64,000 nt of DNA from Flavobacterium sp. (GCF_017985075.1 NZ_JAGNYF010000001.1:90724-154723); one strand, 5' to 3'; counted from the stretch's first letter, positions 52,409 to 61,213 are shown. Numbers and translations are program-made. Notes: generated from the letters alone by a model not told the origin.

Positions 52409-54418
52409 TTAAGATTCACAAATTTCTCTCAAATGTTCATAAATGATAACCATTGCTATAGTGTCTAATTCACAATACTTCAATAGCGAAGCTTTTAACT
52501 TATTTCGCTCTTCATCGCTCATGTTTGTGTATTGTGTTAAACCATAAGCTGTAAGAGCAGCGCCGCCGTTATTAATTTCATCAATATCCGTCATTCTATC
52601 AAAATCCGCATTCCATTCTTCAAATGGTTTTCCTAAAATTTTATATGGGTCAATAACTTCTCCTTGTTCATCAAATGTTAACCATATGTGTTGTGGGCCA
52701 AAATTCTTTGAGGAAAGATTAATTTCACTAATAGGTTTACTGTATTGTTGTCGAATTAAGTTTGAAGTTTTAAAAATAGCAGGTAAAACTTGTTTTATAG
52801 AGTTACTCCCTTTTGTATGTGGATTATAATAATAAGCCTTAATCACTTCACATAAATCAACCATGCCTCTTGAAGGATTCCATTTTTCACTTTTATAATC
52901 TGTGTCTTTAGGAGGTGTGGTTAGTGTTTTTATGAAAGTAATTAGCGTTTCCTTGTCCGCTTCATTTGAAGTTTCTAATTGAACTTTTATTTGGTTTAAT
53001 GTCGAATTTTCATATGGTGAATACTGAAAAACGGTTCCTTCATTTTGATTCAATGCTTTTTGCAGAGCTCTCACAAATTCAAAGTTTGGAAAAACACCAG
53101 CTTCCACATTAATATATTCGTTTGCATGTTCAATGCTACCATCTTCATAATAAATATGATGTGAGAATTGAAACACTACTTTTTCATAGGGTTTTTGTCC
53201 AGCATAAAAAGGTAAAGCCACTGTTGATGCTTCAAAATCAATGAAGTTTAGTGGAAAGTTCCAAGTGTCTATTTCGGCTTTCAAAGATTCTTTCAATAAA
53301 TATGGTTTACCATCTTTTTCTATTGATTTATGTTTTTGAATTAATTGTCGTTCATAAGTTGACATCCCGTTAAGAACTTTAGATGATTTTGATTTAGGCT
53401 TAAATAATTCATCATCAATATCTTTAAGTTTTAATATTTGTAAATCATTGAAATAAGTTAACTTGGTGTGATGTAGTTTTCCTATTTCAAAAGCATTTGG
53501 TTTATTAAAATCATCTTCTGTCCAATTTAATTTTCTTTTGAAACAATTTTCAAAACCCGATTTTAAATGTGGTTTTTTCTCATCCTTTTTAAATTCACAT
53601 TTTTTACAAGCGTTAAATTTTAAGTCATAATCAAAAAAGCGATCGTCTTCATAAGCTTTAGCAAATAGTTGAATGGCATCTTCAAAATCATATTCTTCTA
53701 TTATTCTCTCTTCACCTGAAGAAATTCTATCAACTAGCAACGAAACATCTATTTTAGTTAAAACCGAATCATTTTCAATATTCAAACTAGCTATTTGTTC
53801 TTTTATTTTTACTATACCAGTTCTATTGCCTGAATTTTTAGTAATTCTAAACATTTGGTTCAGACCATCTACAGAAGTGCTTTTGTCCTTATCAGCAAGC
53901 ATCAAATAAGGAATAACCTGATAATCAGGAAAAGATTTTTTAATAACGTATTGTTGAAAAGCAACATCAAATAAGTAGGCTTTCCATTTTGAATCTATTT
54001 TTAATTTATCATTTGCAAATTCGGATACTCCATTTGAACTTTTAAAAGACTTAGCTTTAACTTCAATTAGTTTGACTTGATTGCCCTTTTTTTCTAAAAT
54101 ATCAACTCTAATAAACAAGTTTTTATATAAAAAAGCCGCTTCAAATATGACTACATTTTCTTGTTGAAGTAGACTATTCGTTTGAGCTACTTTTTCAAAA
54201 TAATCGTAGTTTAAAGGGTCAGTACTATCTTCAATCAAAATACCATTTGGATAATGTAATCTTGCTAATTCTTCTACTTGAAACCCGCCAGAGGCTAATG
54301 CTTCCAAAAAAGGATTATTAGATTTATTATTGGCATATACTTCTTCTTTGTGCGTATAATACAATTTATTAGGGCATTCAAGGCCTAATTTAAAACGGGA
54401 TTTTGTTAAAACTCTCAT
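52409..54418 (-). CDS. DUF2779 nuclease-like protein (Cas4-like plus exonuclease-like)
   Basis: This 669-residue protein starts with a Cas4-like domain: Cys15 in LECPNKLYY, Asp in IRVDILEKKG and Lys in VKLIEVKAK, with a later cysteine cluster KACKKCEF typical of iron-sulfur PD-(D/E)XK enzymes. The C-terminal DUF2779 domain (about 370-660) contains FIDFEAST, a DxE motif of DEDD exonucleases. The family is linked to DNA or RNA processing in defence regions. It has its own palindrome-controlled promoter and probably a two-gene tail downstream. Confidence 0.82.
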   Translation of the reverse strand: MRVLTKSRFKLGLECPNKLYYTHKEEVYANNKSNNPFLEALASGGFQVEELARLHYPNGILIEDSTDPLNYDYFEKVAQTNSLLQQENVVIFEAAFLYKNLFIRVDILEKKGNQVKLIEVKAKSFKSSNGVSEFANDKLKIDSKWKAYLFDVAFQQYVIKKSFPDYQVIPYLMLADKDKSTSVDGLNQMFRITKNSGNRTGIVKIKEQIASLNIENDSVLTKIDVSLLVDRISSGEERIIEEYDFEDAIQLFAKAYEDDRFFDYDLKFNACKKCEFKKDEKKPHLKSGFENCFKRKLNWTEDDFNKPNAFEIGKLHHTKLTYFNDLQILKLKDIDDELFKPKSKSSKVLNGMSTYERQLIQKHKSIEKDGKPYLLKESLKAEIDTWNFPLNFIDFEASTVALPFYAGQKPYEKVVFQFSHHIYYEDGSIEHANEYINVEAGVFPNFEFVRALQKALNQNEGTVFQYSPYENSTLNQIKVQLETSNEADKETLITFIKTLTTPPKDTDYKSEKWNPSRGMVDLCEVIKAYYYNPHTKGSNSIKQVLPAIFKTSNLIRQQYSKPISEINLSSKNFGPQHIWLTFDEQGEVIDPYKILGKPFEEWNADFDRMTDIDEINNGGAALTAYGLTQYTNMSDEERNKLKASLLKYCELDTIAMVIIYEHLREICES

Positions 54419-54499
54419 ATAAGTATAATTTTTATGTAAAAATAAAGCAGAACCTTGACAATTATCGTCTTACTTAATGTATAACTTTTTTATTTAATA

Positions 54500-54532
54500 C
54501 AAACTTAAATTCTTTATCGACAAATTATGTCT
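54500..54532 (-). promoter_or_regulatory. Palindrome-controlled promoter (site b) for the DUF2779 gene
   Basis: CGACAAATTATGTCT (54518-54532, first base deviating) is the operator. On the minus strand, 10 bp later, TAAGTTTG (54500-54507) is the -7 box. Confidence 0.7.
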
Positions 54533-54552
54533 ATGCATATTTATTTTTTAAA

Positions 54553-54585
54553 AGACATAATTTGTCTATATTCGTAATAAATTTG
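54553..54585 (+). promoter_or_regulatory. Palindrome-controlled promoter (site c) for gene 54603
   Basis: AGACATAATTTGTCT (54553-54567) is followed after 10 bp by TAAATTTG plus C (54578-54585). Together with site b, 20 bp away, it forms a back-to-back pair of operators. Confidence 0.7.
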
Positions 54586-54602
54586 CACATAAATATACTA
54601 AT

Positions 54603-54965
54603 ATGGATTATAAATTTTACGAAGAATTATTAGACAATATGGTTTCTCATATTTATGGAAGTAAAATTACTGTAGATGTGAAAGGCATTTTTGAATGGAA
54701 TAAAAATGTTGATGGTACTATATCGTATCGTTCAATAAAAAAGTTACACAATTTTAAAGTTCCAAAAGAAAAAGAGAAAACTCAAGAATCTAAAGGAAAA
54801 GTTTCTTATCAAACATTCAAAAATAGTTTTTATATTTCGGAAATATCACCTGAAAATACTTTTGATATATATTCATCTGGTGGTGGAATGGTGAAAAGAT
54901 ATACGTTTAGAAAAGTTGGCTCTAAAATTGAAAAATTAGCGGATAAAGTAATTATGATTCGATAA
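54603..54965 (+). CDS. Hypothetical protein in the palindrome regulon
   Basis: The 120-residue soluble protein is not recognised. It is Lys/Glu-rich with strand-like segments (ITVDVKGIFEWNKNVDGTI, VKRYTFRKVGSKIEKL) and contains no signal or membrane segment. Divergent from the DUF2779 gene and under operator site c. Confidence 0.5.
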   Translation: MDYKFYEELLDNMVSHIYGSKITVDVKGIFEWNKNVDGTISYRSIKKLHNFKVPKEKEKTQESKGKVSYQTFKNSFYISEISPENTFDIYSSGGGMVKRYTFRKVGSKIEKLADKVIMIR

Positions 54966-54998
54966 TTCTTTTTACTATTTCTTTATGTATAACTAATA

Positions 54999-55190
54999 TT
55001 ATTCCATATTTAATAAAGGCTTTATGAATGCCGGCCAAAAGAAAAATACGACCAAATAATCAATCCCGTTAAAATTTGGTTTTTCCGTTGATAATTTTTC
55101 AAGTAAAAAAAAGAAACTGATAAATAAAAAACCAATAAAAAAATAGTTTTTTACCATTGGCCAAATTGCATAAATAATAATCTCTGTCAT
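54999..55190 (-). CDS. Small two-helix membrane protein
   Basis: The 63-residue protein has two hydrophobic helices (about 3-28 and 43-59), the second with FFFWPAFIKPLL. This resembles the second helix (CTMCWPLVMVTVIV) of the interrupted gene at 50906-51109, also a small two-helix protein. It lies 22 bp after the HAD gene and is probably transcribed from the same promoter. Small membrane proteins of this size can be toxins, holins or regulators; none is proved. Confidence 0.6.
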   Translation of the reverse strand: MTEIIIYAIWPMVKNYFFIGFLFISFFFLLEKLSTEKPNFNGIDYLVVFFFWPAFIKPLLNME

Positions 55191-55212
55191 AATTTTATAA
55201 TTTAAGGTGTAA

Positions 55213-55671
55213 TTAATAACGCAAAATTTCTGTAATTATTTTTTCAAGTCCGATATCTGTCGCCGAACCTCTGAATTCATTAGGTATTAGAAAAATAATA
55301 TTTTCGTTTGTATTTATCCATACATTTGGACTGTCATCAATAATGATAATTTTATAATATTCTTTTAGCCATTCATTTTTTAGTATTTTTTTAAAATTCC
55401 TATTTATCAAATAACAATTTTTTCTACTGAGTATTTCTAATGGTTGAATATTAAGTCTTTTAGAAATTTTAGTGGCATAAGGTTTCAAAGCTGTTGTATA
55501 AATTATAATATCTCCAAATTCTTTACATGCCAAAATTAACTCATCAACAAAAGGTCTCTTATATACTTTTAGAAATGAACTATAATGAAACAACAATTCG
55601 GCCGTTTCTTTTTCAGCATAAGAACCATAAATAAGTGTATGGTCTAAATCTAGAATTATTAGTTTTTTCAT
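55213..55671 (-). CDS. HAD-superfamily phosphatase, NIF/CTD type
   Basis: This 152-residue protein has the HAD motif I DLDHT (residues 8-12, nucleophile Asp8 and acid/base Asp10), a motif-II-like TTALKPYA with a threonine, and motif III IIIDDSP with metal-binding aspartates. This is the FCP1/NIF-like small HAD pattern. The substrate is unknown. It shares operator site d with the divergent HTH gene. Confidence 0.75.
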   Translation of the reverse strand: MKKLIILDLDHTLIYGSYAEKETAELLFHYSSFLKVYKRPFVDELILACKEFGDIIIYTTALKPYATKISKRLNIQPLEILSRKNCYLINRNFKKILKNEWLKEYYKIIIIDDSPNVWINTNENIIFLIPNEFRGSATDIGLEKIITEILRY

Positions 55672-55691
55672 TTATGTTTTAGAATTTCAAA

Positions 55692-55742
55692 CAAAATTAT
55701 TTCACAAACAGACAAATTGTGTCTAACTAATAATTACATTTG
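55692..55742. promoter_or_regulatory. Bidirectional operator-promoter (site d)
   Basis: One palindrome AGACAAATTGTGTCT (55710-55724) serves both directions. On the plus strand a 10-bp gap leads to TACATTTG (55735-55742). On the minus strand a 10-bp gap leads to TAATTTTG (55692-55699). This symmetry is the clearest sign of a shared regulator. Confidence 0.75.
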
Positions 55743-55758
55743 TATAAAAACTAATGCT

Positions 55759-56136
55759 ATGGCTTTTTCAGAAGGAATTTCAAGATTACAACGAATAATT
55801 AATCTTATTTCTATCGACTATAGAAGTAAAAAGGAGATAATGGCGTATTTGAGAGAATACAATATTATAATATCTTATAAAACTTTGGAAAGAGATTTAA
55901 AACAAATCAAAGAGGAACTGGGGTTTGATTTAGAATACAAGCGAAATGTGGGTTATAGATGTGAAAACGAAAATGTGTTACAAACAACATTAATTTCTAT
56001 TGATAGTAGTACTTGTAAAGTGGGTTTTGAAAACGAACTTTATATAATTATAAATGTGTTTACTCACAATGGAAAAACCTATTGTAATTGCATGGATAAA
56101 AGGAGTAAAAAAGTAATTTTAGTAGTTATAACTTAA
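55759..56136 (+). CDS. HTH protein, likely regulator of the palindrome regulon
   Basis: The start is ATG 55759, since the promoter and operator occupy 55710-55742, which rules out the longer frame. The 125 residues begin with an HTH_11/DeoR-like domain (LISIDYRSKKEIMAYLREYN, SYKTLERDLKQIKEELGFD) like those of WYL regulators. They lack a WYL domain and carry instead a short C-terminal part with CNCMDKRSKK. It sits directly behind operator d, so autoregulation and control of the five sites is the simplest model. This is inference. Confidence 0.65.
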   Translation: MAFSEGISRLQRIINLISIDYRSKKEIMAYLREYNIIISYKTLERDLKQIKEELGFDLEYKRNVGYRCENENVLQTTLISIDSSTCKVGFENELYIIINVFTHNGKTYCNCMDKRSKKVILVVIT

Positions 56137-56173
56137 AAATTAAATATATCTAGTTATTAAATAATCTTATAAC

Positions 56174-56503
56174 CTAATTTTTATTTTTATAACCTGCTTC
56201 TGATTTCTTTAATGTGTAATACACTATTAAATCTGCTTCTTCTTTAACTTTTACTTGATATAATTCCATAGCGTTTTTAAATAATACCGGATTTTCAACT
56301 ATATACCATAATCCAGCACCAATAGCTTCATAATATTTTTTGGTCTTAAATACAAAAAGTGTTGCTTCTGATGGGATTTGAGTAATGTAAACTCGGTATT
56401 TAGCTTTTAACGGGTTTTTAATAAACTTCACAATTTGTCCATTAACACTTGATAGGAAAAGGCAGAAAAATAATGTAAAAATTAACTTTTTATAGGTTTT
56501 CAT
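56174..56503 (-). CDS. Secreted small protein, septknot/DUF6150-like
   Basis: A signal peptide (ends SSVNGQ, about residue 22) precedes a compact 87-residue domain (KYRVYITQIPSEATLFVFKT, AGLWYIVENPVLFKNAMELY). This matches my memory of the '7(1) septoil knot' proteins of Bacteroidota. Such proteins are periplasmic or secreted and the role is unknown. Divergent from the gene at 56719 with operator e between. Confidence 0.6.
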   Translation of the reverse strand: MKTYKKLIFTLFFCLFLSSVNGQIVKFIKNPLKAKYRVYITQIPSEATLFVFKTKKYYEAIGAGLWYIVENPVLFKNAMELYQVKVKEEADLIVYYTLKKSEAGYKNKN

Positions 56504-56660
56504 ATAAATTTATTGTTTAAGACGAATTTAAAATTTGATATATTTCAATAATCAAAAAAATATTTTCAGTAAAATAAAACCCAAATTTACAGATTTATTT
56601 AGTCAGATACAATTTCTTTGAAATAACAATATCAAGTAATACACAACGTTATTTTTAAAT

Positions 56661-56694
56661 AGACGAAATATGTCTGCGTAAAACAGTATTTTTG
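56661..56694 (+). promoter_or_regulatory. Palindrome-controlled promoter (site e)
   Basis: AGACGAAATATGTCT (56661-56675) with an 11-bp gap to TATTTTTG (56687-56694) drives the plus-strand gene. On the minus strand TAACGTTG, 9 bp away, is a weaker -7 match for the septknot-like gene. Confidence 0.6.
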
Positions 56695-56718
56695 AAAAAC
56701 TAATCTATTAATTCACCA

Positions 56719-57282
56719 TTGAAAAAAATTAAAATTCAATTAATTGGTTCCTTTATTTATTATAAAGTGGTTGTTCTCGATGCTATTGAATTGGAGTATT
56801 TTTCAGCTATAGCAAAAAGAATGAACTGCACATTAGAAATGGCATTAATTGACCCTTTTTTTTATTATAATTTAAAATTATCAAAATATCAAAGTTATAA
56901 TGATTTAAATGGGAAGGTTTTTTTCGGATTAGATGTAAATTCATTTCATCAAATCGAAGTTTTTGTAGATGGACACAAAAAGCAAAAGTTTAGTTATTTT
57001 GATTTGAATCCTAATAATTTGCTTTTCCCATTATATCCTTCAAAGTTAGATTTTCCAATGCTCTCTATAAATGAAATAATAATTAGGTCAAAAGAGAAAG
57101 GTAGTGTTAATTATGTGTTTACTATTACTGAGGAACAATTACTTGAAGACATGGTTTTATTTGGTTTTTCAAAAATTGAAAATAACTTATTGTTTTCTAA
57201 TGTAAAATTTGAGTCAAATGAAGTGCCAATTAAAAGAACTGATACTGTTGTAATTGAACAACTTGTAATAATTAACAAATAA
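56719..57282 (+). CDS. Hypothetical protein with TTG start
   Basis: The frame begins with TTG (56719), as no upstream ATG is in frame. MKKIKIQLIGSFIYYK gives a plausible start after promoter site e. The 187-residue protein has no recognised family, no signal and no motif. It is strand-rich and acidic at intervals. The start context lacks any Shine-Dalgarno. Confidence 0.5.
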   Translation: MKKIKIQLIGSFIYYKVVVLDAIELEYFSAIAKRMNCTLEMALIDPFFYYNLKLSKYQSYNDLNGKVFFGLDVNSFHQIEVFVDGHKKQKFSYFDLNPNNLLFPLYPSKLDFPMLSINEIIIRSKEKGSVNYVFTITEEQLLEDMVLFGFSKIENNLLFSNVKFESNEVPIKRTDTVVIEQLVIINK

Positions 57283-57424
57283 AAGTAATTTAAAACTAAA
57301 AAATCCATTTTTATGTTCATTAACAATTATTCAGAATATGTAATTATAAAATTTTTAAGAATAATTAGACTATAAAGTAATTATTGATAAAAGAATCTTT
57401 TTCATGTAAAGAAATTTTAAAACA

Positions 57425-58492
57425 TTATGGAGTTTTTTCTATTGTAATTATTTTATAATTATTCCTAAATCTACTTAATGTAAACGCCAATTCTTTTGAA
57501 ATATTTTCTATCTCAAATGGAGGTGTTGGTTCATTATCTAACAATAATTGTATAGTTACTTCAACACTTTTATCTGCATTATTAATTAATAAAGTTTGAG
57601 TTTTATGAATGGGTTTGTAAGTTACATATTGGGCTGCCCATTCTGTAAAACTAATTTTTATAGTATAAATATTGTTTGAATTTGGTCGCCAAACTCCAAA
57701 TGAGTAATCAAAATAGCCTTCGTTAAAATTATCTTTAATAAACTTTATCTTGGAAGAATTTAATATTGTATTTGCTTTTTCAATTTTAGTTTTTATTTGG
57801 TCTATTCTACAAGTAATAATTTTTTCTTTTTTGATATCGTATGCAATTAAATAATATAATTCTTCATGTATTCGTAATTGAAGTGGTAGTACTTTATAAT
57901 TAATTGTATCATTGATGTTGCGAGCTATATTATTTACTTTTATATAATTAAATGTAATAATAGTATTTAGTTCAATCTGTTTTAGTATTTCTGTACTTTT
58001 CATTACTAGATTACTAATAATATCTTTATGTAAAATATAATTTGTAGTAACAACTGCGGATTTATATTTTTTTGATTCAAAATCAATCGGATAAAATTCT
58101 TTAATTTTTTCAACTATTTTTTTTATGCCAGCCAATTCTCTATATGGTGCCAAAATGCCTTCGATAAAAGGTAATGTTAAATCTTCTTCTAGTGTGTTTT
58201 TATTGAATTTTGGAATGAGATAGTTTTCGTCAAAATAATAAATATTTTTACGTTTATCATATTCTAATTTAAAAAGTTCTTCTTTTTTCTTTTTACTTAC
58301 ATTATTTGAAAATTCAAAATCACCCGTTCTAATTTTATTTATATCGGCTTCAATAGTTCGCTTACTATATTTTTTTTTCTTGTTAATTATACTTTGTTTT
58401 TCTAATCTACTATTAACAAAATCTATAATTGTTTCTAAATTGGATGGAACACTTAGTGCTTCACAAATCCATTCTATTCTTTGTTGCTGCAT
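57425..58492 (-). CDS. WYL-domain transcriptional regulator (copy 2)
   Basis: The 355 residues begin with a helical HTH-type region (about 1-60, RLEKQSIINKKKKYSKRTIE). A WYL-like domain follows (LRIHEELYYLIAYD) and a C-terminal FTEWAAQYVTYKPIHKTQ segment that corresponds to FTNWAISYVENKIFHPSQ of copy 1. Divergent from gene 58605. Its promoter -7 box is so close to the ATG that the message may be nearly leaderless, and a CCGCAA/TTGCGG palindrome lies just upstream. Confidence 0.8.
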   Translation of the reverse strand: MQQQRIEWICEALSVPSNLETIIDFVNSRLEKQSIINKKKKYSKRTIEADINKIRTGDFEFSNNVSKKKKEELFKLEYDKRKNIYYFDENYLIPKFNKNTLEEDLTLPFIEGILAPYRELAGIKKIVEKIKEFYPIDFESKKYKSAVVTTNYILHKDIISNLVMKSTEILKQIELNTIITFNYIKVNNIARNINDTINYKVLPLQLRIHEELYYLIAYDIKKEKIITCRIDQIKTKIEKANTILNSSKIKFIKDNFNEGYFDYSFGVWRPNSNNIYTIKISFTEWAAQYVTYKPIHKTQTLLINNADKSVEVTIQLLLDNEPTPPFEIENISKELAFTLSRFRNNYKIITIEKTP

Positions 58493-58497
58493 GGTTT

Positions 58498-58537
58498 CAA
58501 ATATATGATTTTCTTACTTGTCCGCAATGTTTTGCGG
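58498..58537 (-). promoter_or_regulatory. Promoter and operator candidate of WYL copy 2
   Basis: TATATTTG on the minus strand (58498-58505) is the -7 box, only about 6 nt before the ATG at 58492. The perfect 6-bp inverted repeat CCGCAA-TGTT-TTGCGG (about 58520-58537; coordinates may be off by 2) lies in the -33 region and may be the autoregulatory site. Confidence 0.5.
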
Positions 58538-58604
58538 TATGTTTTTTCAAATTATTTTTTTTTCCTGTAATCCGAATGTAGTTTTGTCCTCTAAATCTTT
58601 AATT

Positions 58605-58985
58605 ATGAAAAATTTAAAAAAAGTATTAGTTCCTATTTCAAACCATTGTCTAACCTTTAATTTAATTAAAAAAAGATTTCCAACCACCCCTAGTCCTAAA
58701 AATAAAAGTGGCTATAATTATTCTATGCAACTTGATTCTAAAGCGACTAAATTACTTTTAAAATCTATAATAAAAGAGCTGCCTAATAGAGAAGGCACCT
58801 TAATTATTCTAGCCTCTCAGAATTCTATTGATTATAAAACTATTAAAATTATTTCATCTCCTACTAATTTAAAAAGTAACTTTTGTAAAGAACAAAATTT
58901 CCTAGAAACGTATAATTTTTATTATGATTTACTTATAAATAATAAGTATACTTCTTTAAAATTTCAACTTGCTAAAACAAGTTGA
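58605..58985 (+). CDS. Hypothetical small protein
   Basis: The start ATG 58605 (MKNLKKVLVPISNH) follows a TAGTTTTG box (58579-58586). The longer frame to 58518 has no plausible start and overlaps the operator. The 126 residues are basic and not recognised. The last codons lie in a 17-bp perfect inverted repeat that serves as terminator. Confidence 0.5.
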   Translation: MKNLKKVLVPISNHCLTFNLIKKRFPTTPSPKNKSGYNYSMQLDSKATKLLLKSIIKELPNREGTLIILASQNSIDYKTIKIISSPTNLKSNFCKEQNFLETYNFYYDLLINNKYTSLKFQLAKTS

Positions 58986-58994
58986 AATTTTAAA
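58955..58994 (+). terminator. 17-bp inverted repeat overlapping the stop codon
   Basis: TTTAAAATTTCAACTTG (58955-58971) and CAAGTTGAAATTTTAAA (58978-58994) pair perfectly over 17 bp with a 6-nt loop. The stop codon of the preceding gene lies inside the second arm. There is little T run, so termination strength is uncertain. Confidence 0.6.
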
Positions 58995-59034
58995 AATATA
59001 ATGCCTTTTTTTAACTAATCTAAATTTTTTAAAC

Positions 59035-59538
59035 ATGAAAAAACACCATTTATTTTTTGTTGCATTTTTATTTTTCGTTAAAATTACCTTTGCTCAAAAG
59101 CATAATTATAAAATTTCATTAGAATCAAATTTTTTTATTATTGAACCTATCGATACTATAAATCCAAATGATATTAGTTTTTACTTAGAAAGTGATGATA
59201 ATAATGAGTTTGAATTAAAAGCAGCACCTGTTGTCCTTGGAAAATGCCTTTATGAAGATTTTTTAACTAATCAAGAAAAATTTATTGCTTATTTTCAAAA
59301 CAAAGTTTATGAGGCGGGTTTCCTAGATAGTAGTGTGATTTATGAAGTAGATCAATTTAATGGTTTGCAATCTAAAGTTATTTTTTATTATTATCAAACA
59401 AATGTATGGGGAACTATACCAATAAGATGTAGTTATGAATCAGGCATATTTAATTTAGTAATTTATTCTAATCATATAGCGGTTTTAAGTTTACCTATTC
59501 AAATTAAAGACAATAAAATAATCTTAATAAATAATTAA
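59035..59538 (+). CDS. Secreted hypothetical protein
   Basis: A signal peptide (MKKHHLFFVAFLFFVKITFA, then Q) exports this 167-residue strand-rich protein. It shows no recognised family. It is 3 bp from the AAA+ gene, so it is first in the operon 59035-63125. A secreted protein coupled to a cytoplasmic ATPase suggests an envelope signal or target. Confidence 0.55.
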   Translation: MKKHHLFFVAFLFFVKITFAQKHNYKISLESNFFIIEPIDTINPNDISFYLESDDNNEFELKAAPVVLGKCLYEDFLTNQEKFIAYFQNKVYEAGFLDSSVIYEVDQFNGLQSKVIFYYYQTNVWGTIPIRCSYESGIFNLVIYSNHIAVLSLPIQIKDNKIILINN

Positions 59539-59541
59539 TTT

Positions 59542-61197
59542 ATGAACAATCAATTAGATAATATAATTTTAACTAGTGTTGGAGAAATTTATGAACATAA
59601 ACACAAATCTCTTTTTTGCTCGGATATTTTTTTAGAAAAATTACAAAAGGACTTATTGCTTGTTGCTATTTTTTTTAATGTTGATATTAAATCTGCTGCT
59701 GTTTTTTCTATTATTATTTGCGACCAATTAAGTGGTGAAACGGATTCAATTACTACAATTATGAAATCATTAGGGTTCAAGCCAATGGATTTTATAACTA
59801 CATTAGAAGTTTTAAAACAATGGAAAATTAAAGGACTCGTCCGACTACGAGTTGTAAGAAGTAACCGTTCAACAAATGATTATTTGTTTACAGACGAAGT
59901 AATTGATGGTGTAATAAACAATGATGCTTCTCGTTTTATTTTTTCAATTCCAAAAAATCAAAATGAGGCATTTTTAAATATTAAACATTTTATTAGTAAA
60001 TCATTATATGCTGTTGAAAAAGATATATTAACTGATACTATTTTAAATTATGTTTCAAAATTTTCTGAATTTCAATTAATACGAGAGGTGTTAGATTCCA
60101 AAGTATTAAATTTTGAGGAAAAAGCCGTTTTGTTTTATATTATTTCGCACCATCAGTATGGAATTCAAGAGTTTGATTTAGAACAAATATTAGACTATTT
60201 TGATGATGATTCTTCTTTAAGTTTTAGATTTAAACAACGAATTGTTTCAGAAAAAAGCATTTTGTTTTCTGAGGAATATCTAGAATTTGAAACGCCAGAA
60301 TTTGTTGATTTTACATTAGTATTACCTGGTGAAAAAATTAAGAAACATATAGTTTCTCATGAGGTTTGTCCTGATAATAAAAATTTCACAACCAAATATG
60401 CTGTTCAAATTAAACCCGAAGAAATTGAAAATGTTGATTTGTTTTTTAATGAGCAAACAAATCAATCCATTACTCAAATATTTGAGTTAACATCAGATAA
60501 GTACAGAGACATTAGTAAAAAATTTGAATTAAATGGTCTAAAATCTGGCTTAACAATGCTTTTTTATGGATTTCCAGGTACTGGTAAAACAGAATTAGTG
60601 AAGCAGATTGCTAAAAAGAATAATAGGGTATTATTATTAGTAGATGTTGCTGCTATTAAATCAAAATGGGTTGGTGAAAGTGAGCGTAACATAAAAAGAG
60701 TTTTTCATGAATATAATTTAGCACTTAAATTTTATGAAAAAGAACCAATCTTATTTTTTAATGAGTGCGACGCCTTAATTAGTAAACGTAATACCGTTAC
60801 ATCATCTGTCGACCAAATGAACAATGCCATGCAGAATATTGTATTGCAAGAATTAGAAGATTTTAAAGGCATTTTTATTGCTACAACCAATTTAATTCAA
60901 AATATAGACACAGCATTTGATAGAAGAATTTTATATAAGTTGCCATTTGATAAGCCCGAACAGCCCACAAGATTGAAAATATTAAAAAGCCAGTTTCCGC
61001 AATTTAGTAATGAATCATTAACTAATGTGAGTTTTAAATATGACCTTTCTGGTGGCCAAATTCAAAACATTAAAAAAAAATATTTAGTAGAAGAAATACT
61101 TTTTAACAATACTAACTCAACTTCTGATAATTTAACTGAATATATAGAATCTGAAGTGAACTTTCGAATAACTTCAAAAAAAACTATAGGTTTTTAA
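59542..61197 (+). CDS. AAA+ ATPase with N-terminal winged-helix region (copy 2)
   Basis: The 551-residue protein parallels copy 1: an N-terminal region of about 300 residues, then an AAA+ domain. Walker A is GFPGTGKT (about 343-350). Walker B is ILFFNECDA (about 403-411), again with Asn in place of Asp. The putative Arg fingers are FDRRILYK and the sensor-2 region GGQIQNIKKKY. Both copies have about 550 residues and are next to WYL regulators, so they form a duplicated module. It lies in an operon with a secreted protein and a rhomboid-like protein. Confidence 0.84.
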   Translation: MNNQLDNIILTSVGEIYEHKHKSLFCSDIFLEKLQKDLLLVAIFFNVDIKSAAVFSIIICDQLSGETDSITTIMKSLGFKPMDFITTLEVLKQWKIKGLVRLRVVRSNRSTNDYLFTDEVIDGVINNDASRFIFSIPKNQNEAFLNIKHFISKSLYAVEKDILTDTILNYVSKFSEFQLIREVLDSKVLNFEEKAVLFYIISHHQYGIQEFDLEQILDYFDDDSSLSFRFKQRIVSEKSILFSEEYLEFETPEFVDFTLVLPGEKIKKHIVSHEVCPDNKNFTTKYAVQIKPEEIENVDLFFNEQTNQSITQIFELTSDKYRDISKKFELNGLKSGLTMLFYGFPGTGKTELVKQIAKKNNRVLLLVDVAAIKSKWVGESERNIKRVFHEYNLALKFYEKEPILFFNECDALISKRNTVTSSVDQMNNAMQNIVLQELEDFKGIFIATTNLIQNIDTAFDRRILYKLPFDKPEQPTRLKILKSQFPQFSNESLTNVSFKYDLSGGQIQNIKKKYLVEEILFNNTNSTSDNLTEYIESEVNFRITSKKTIGF

Positions 61198-61213
61198 CTT
61201 TAATTTTATTAAA

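Noticed and set aside
54419-54499. A separate small gene between the DUF2779 start and site b
   Set aside because: No start codon with an open frame of useful length is present; it is the leader of the DUF2779 gene.
55717-55758. Upstream in-frame start of the HTH gene
   Set aside because: It would lie in the operator and -7 box, so ATG 55759 is used.
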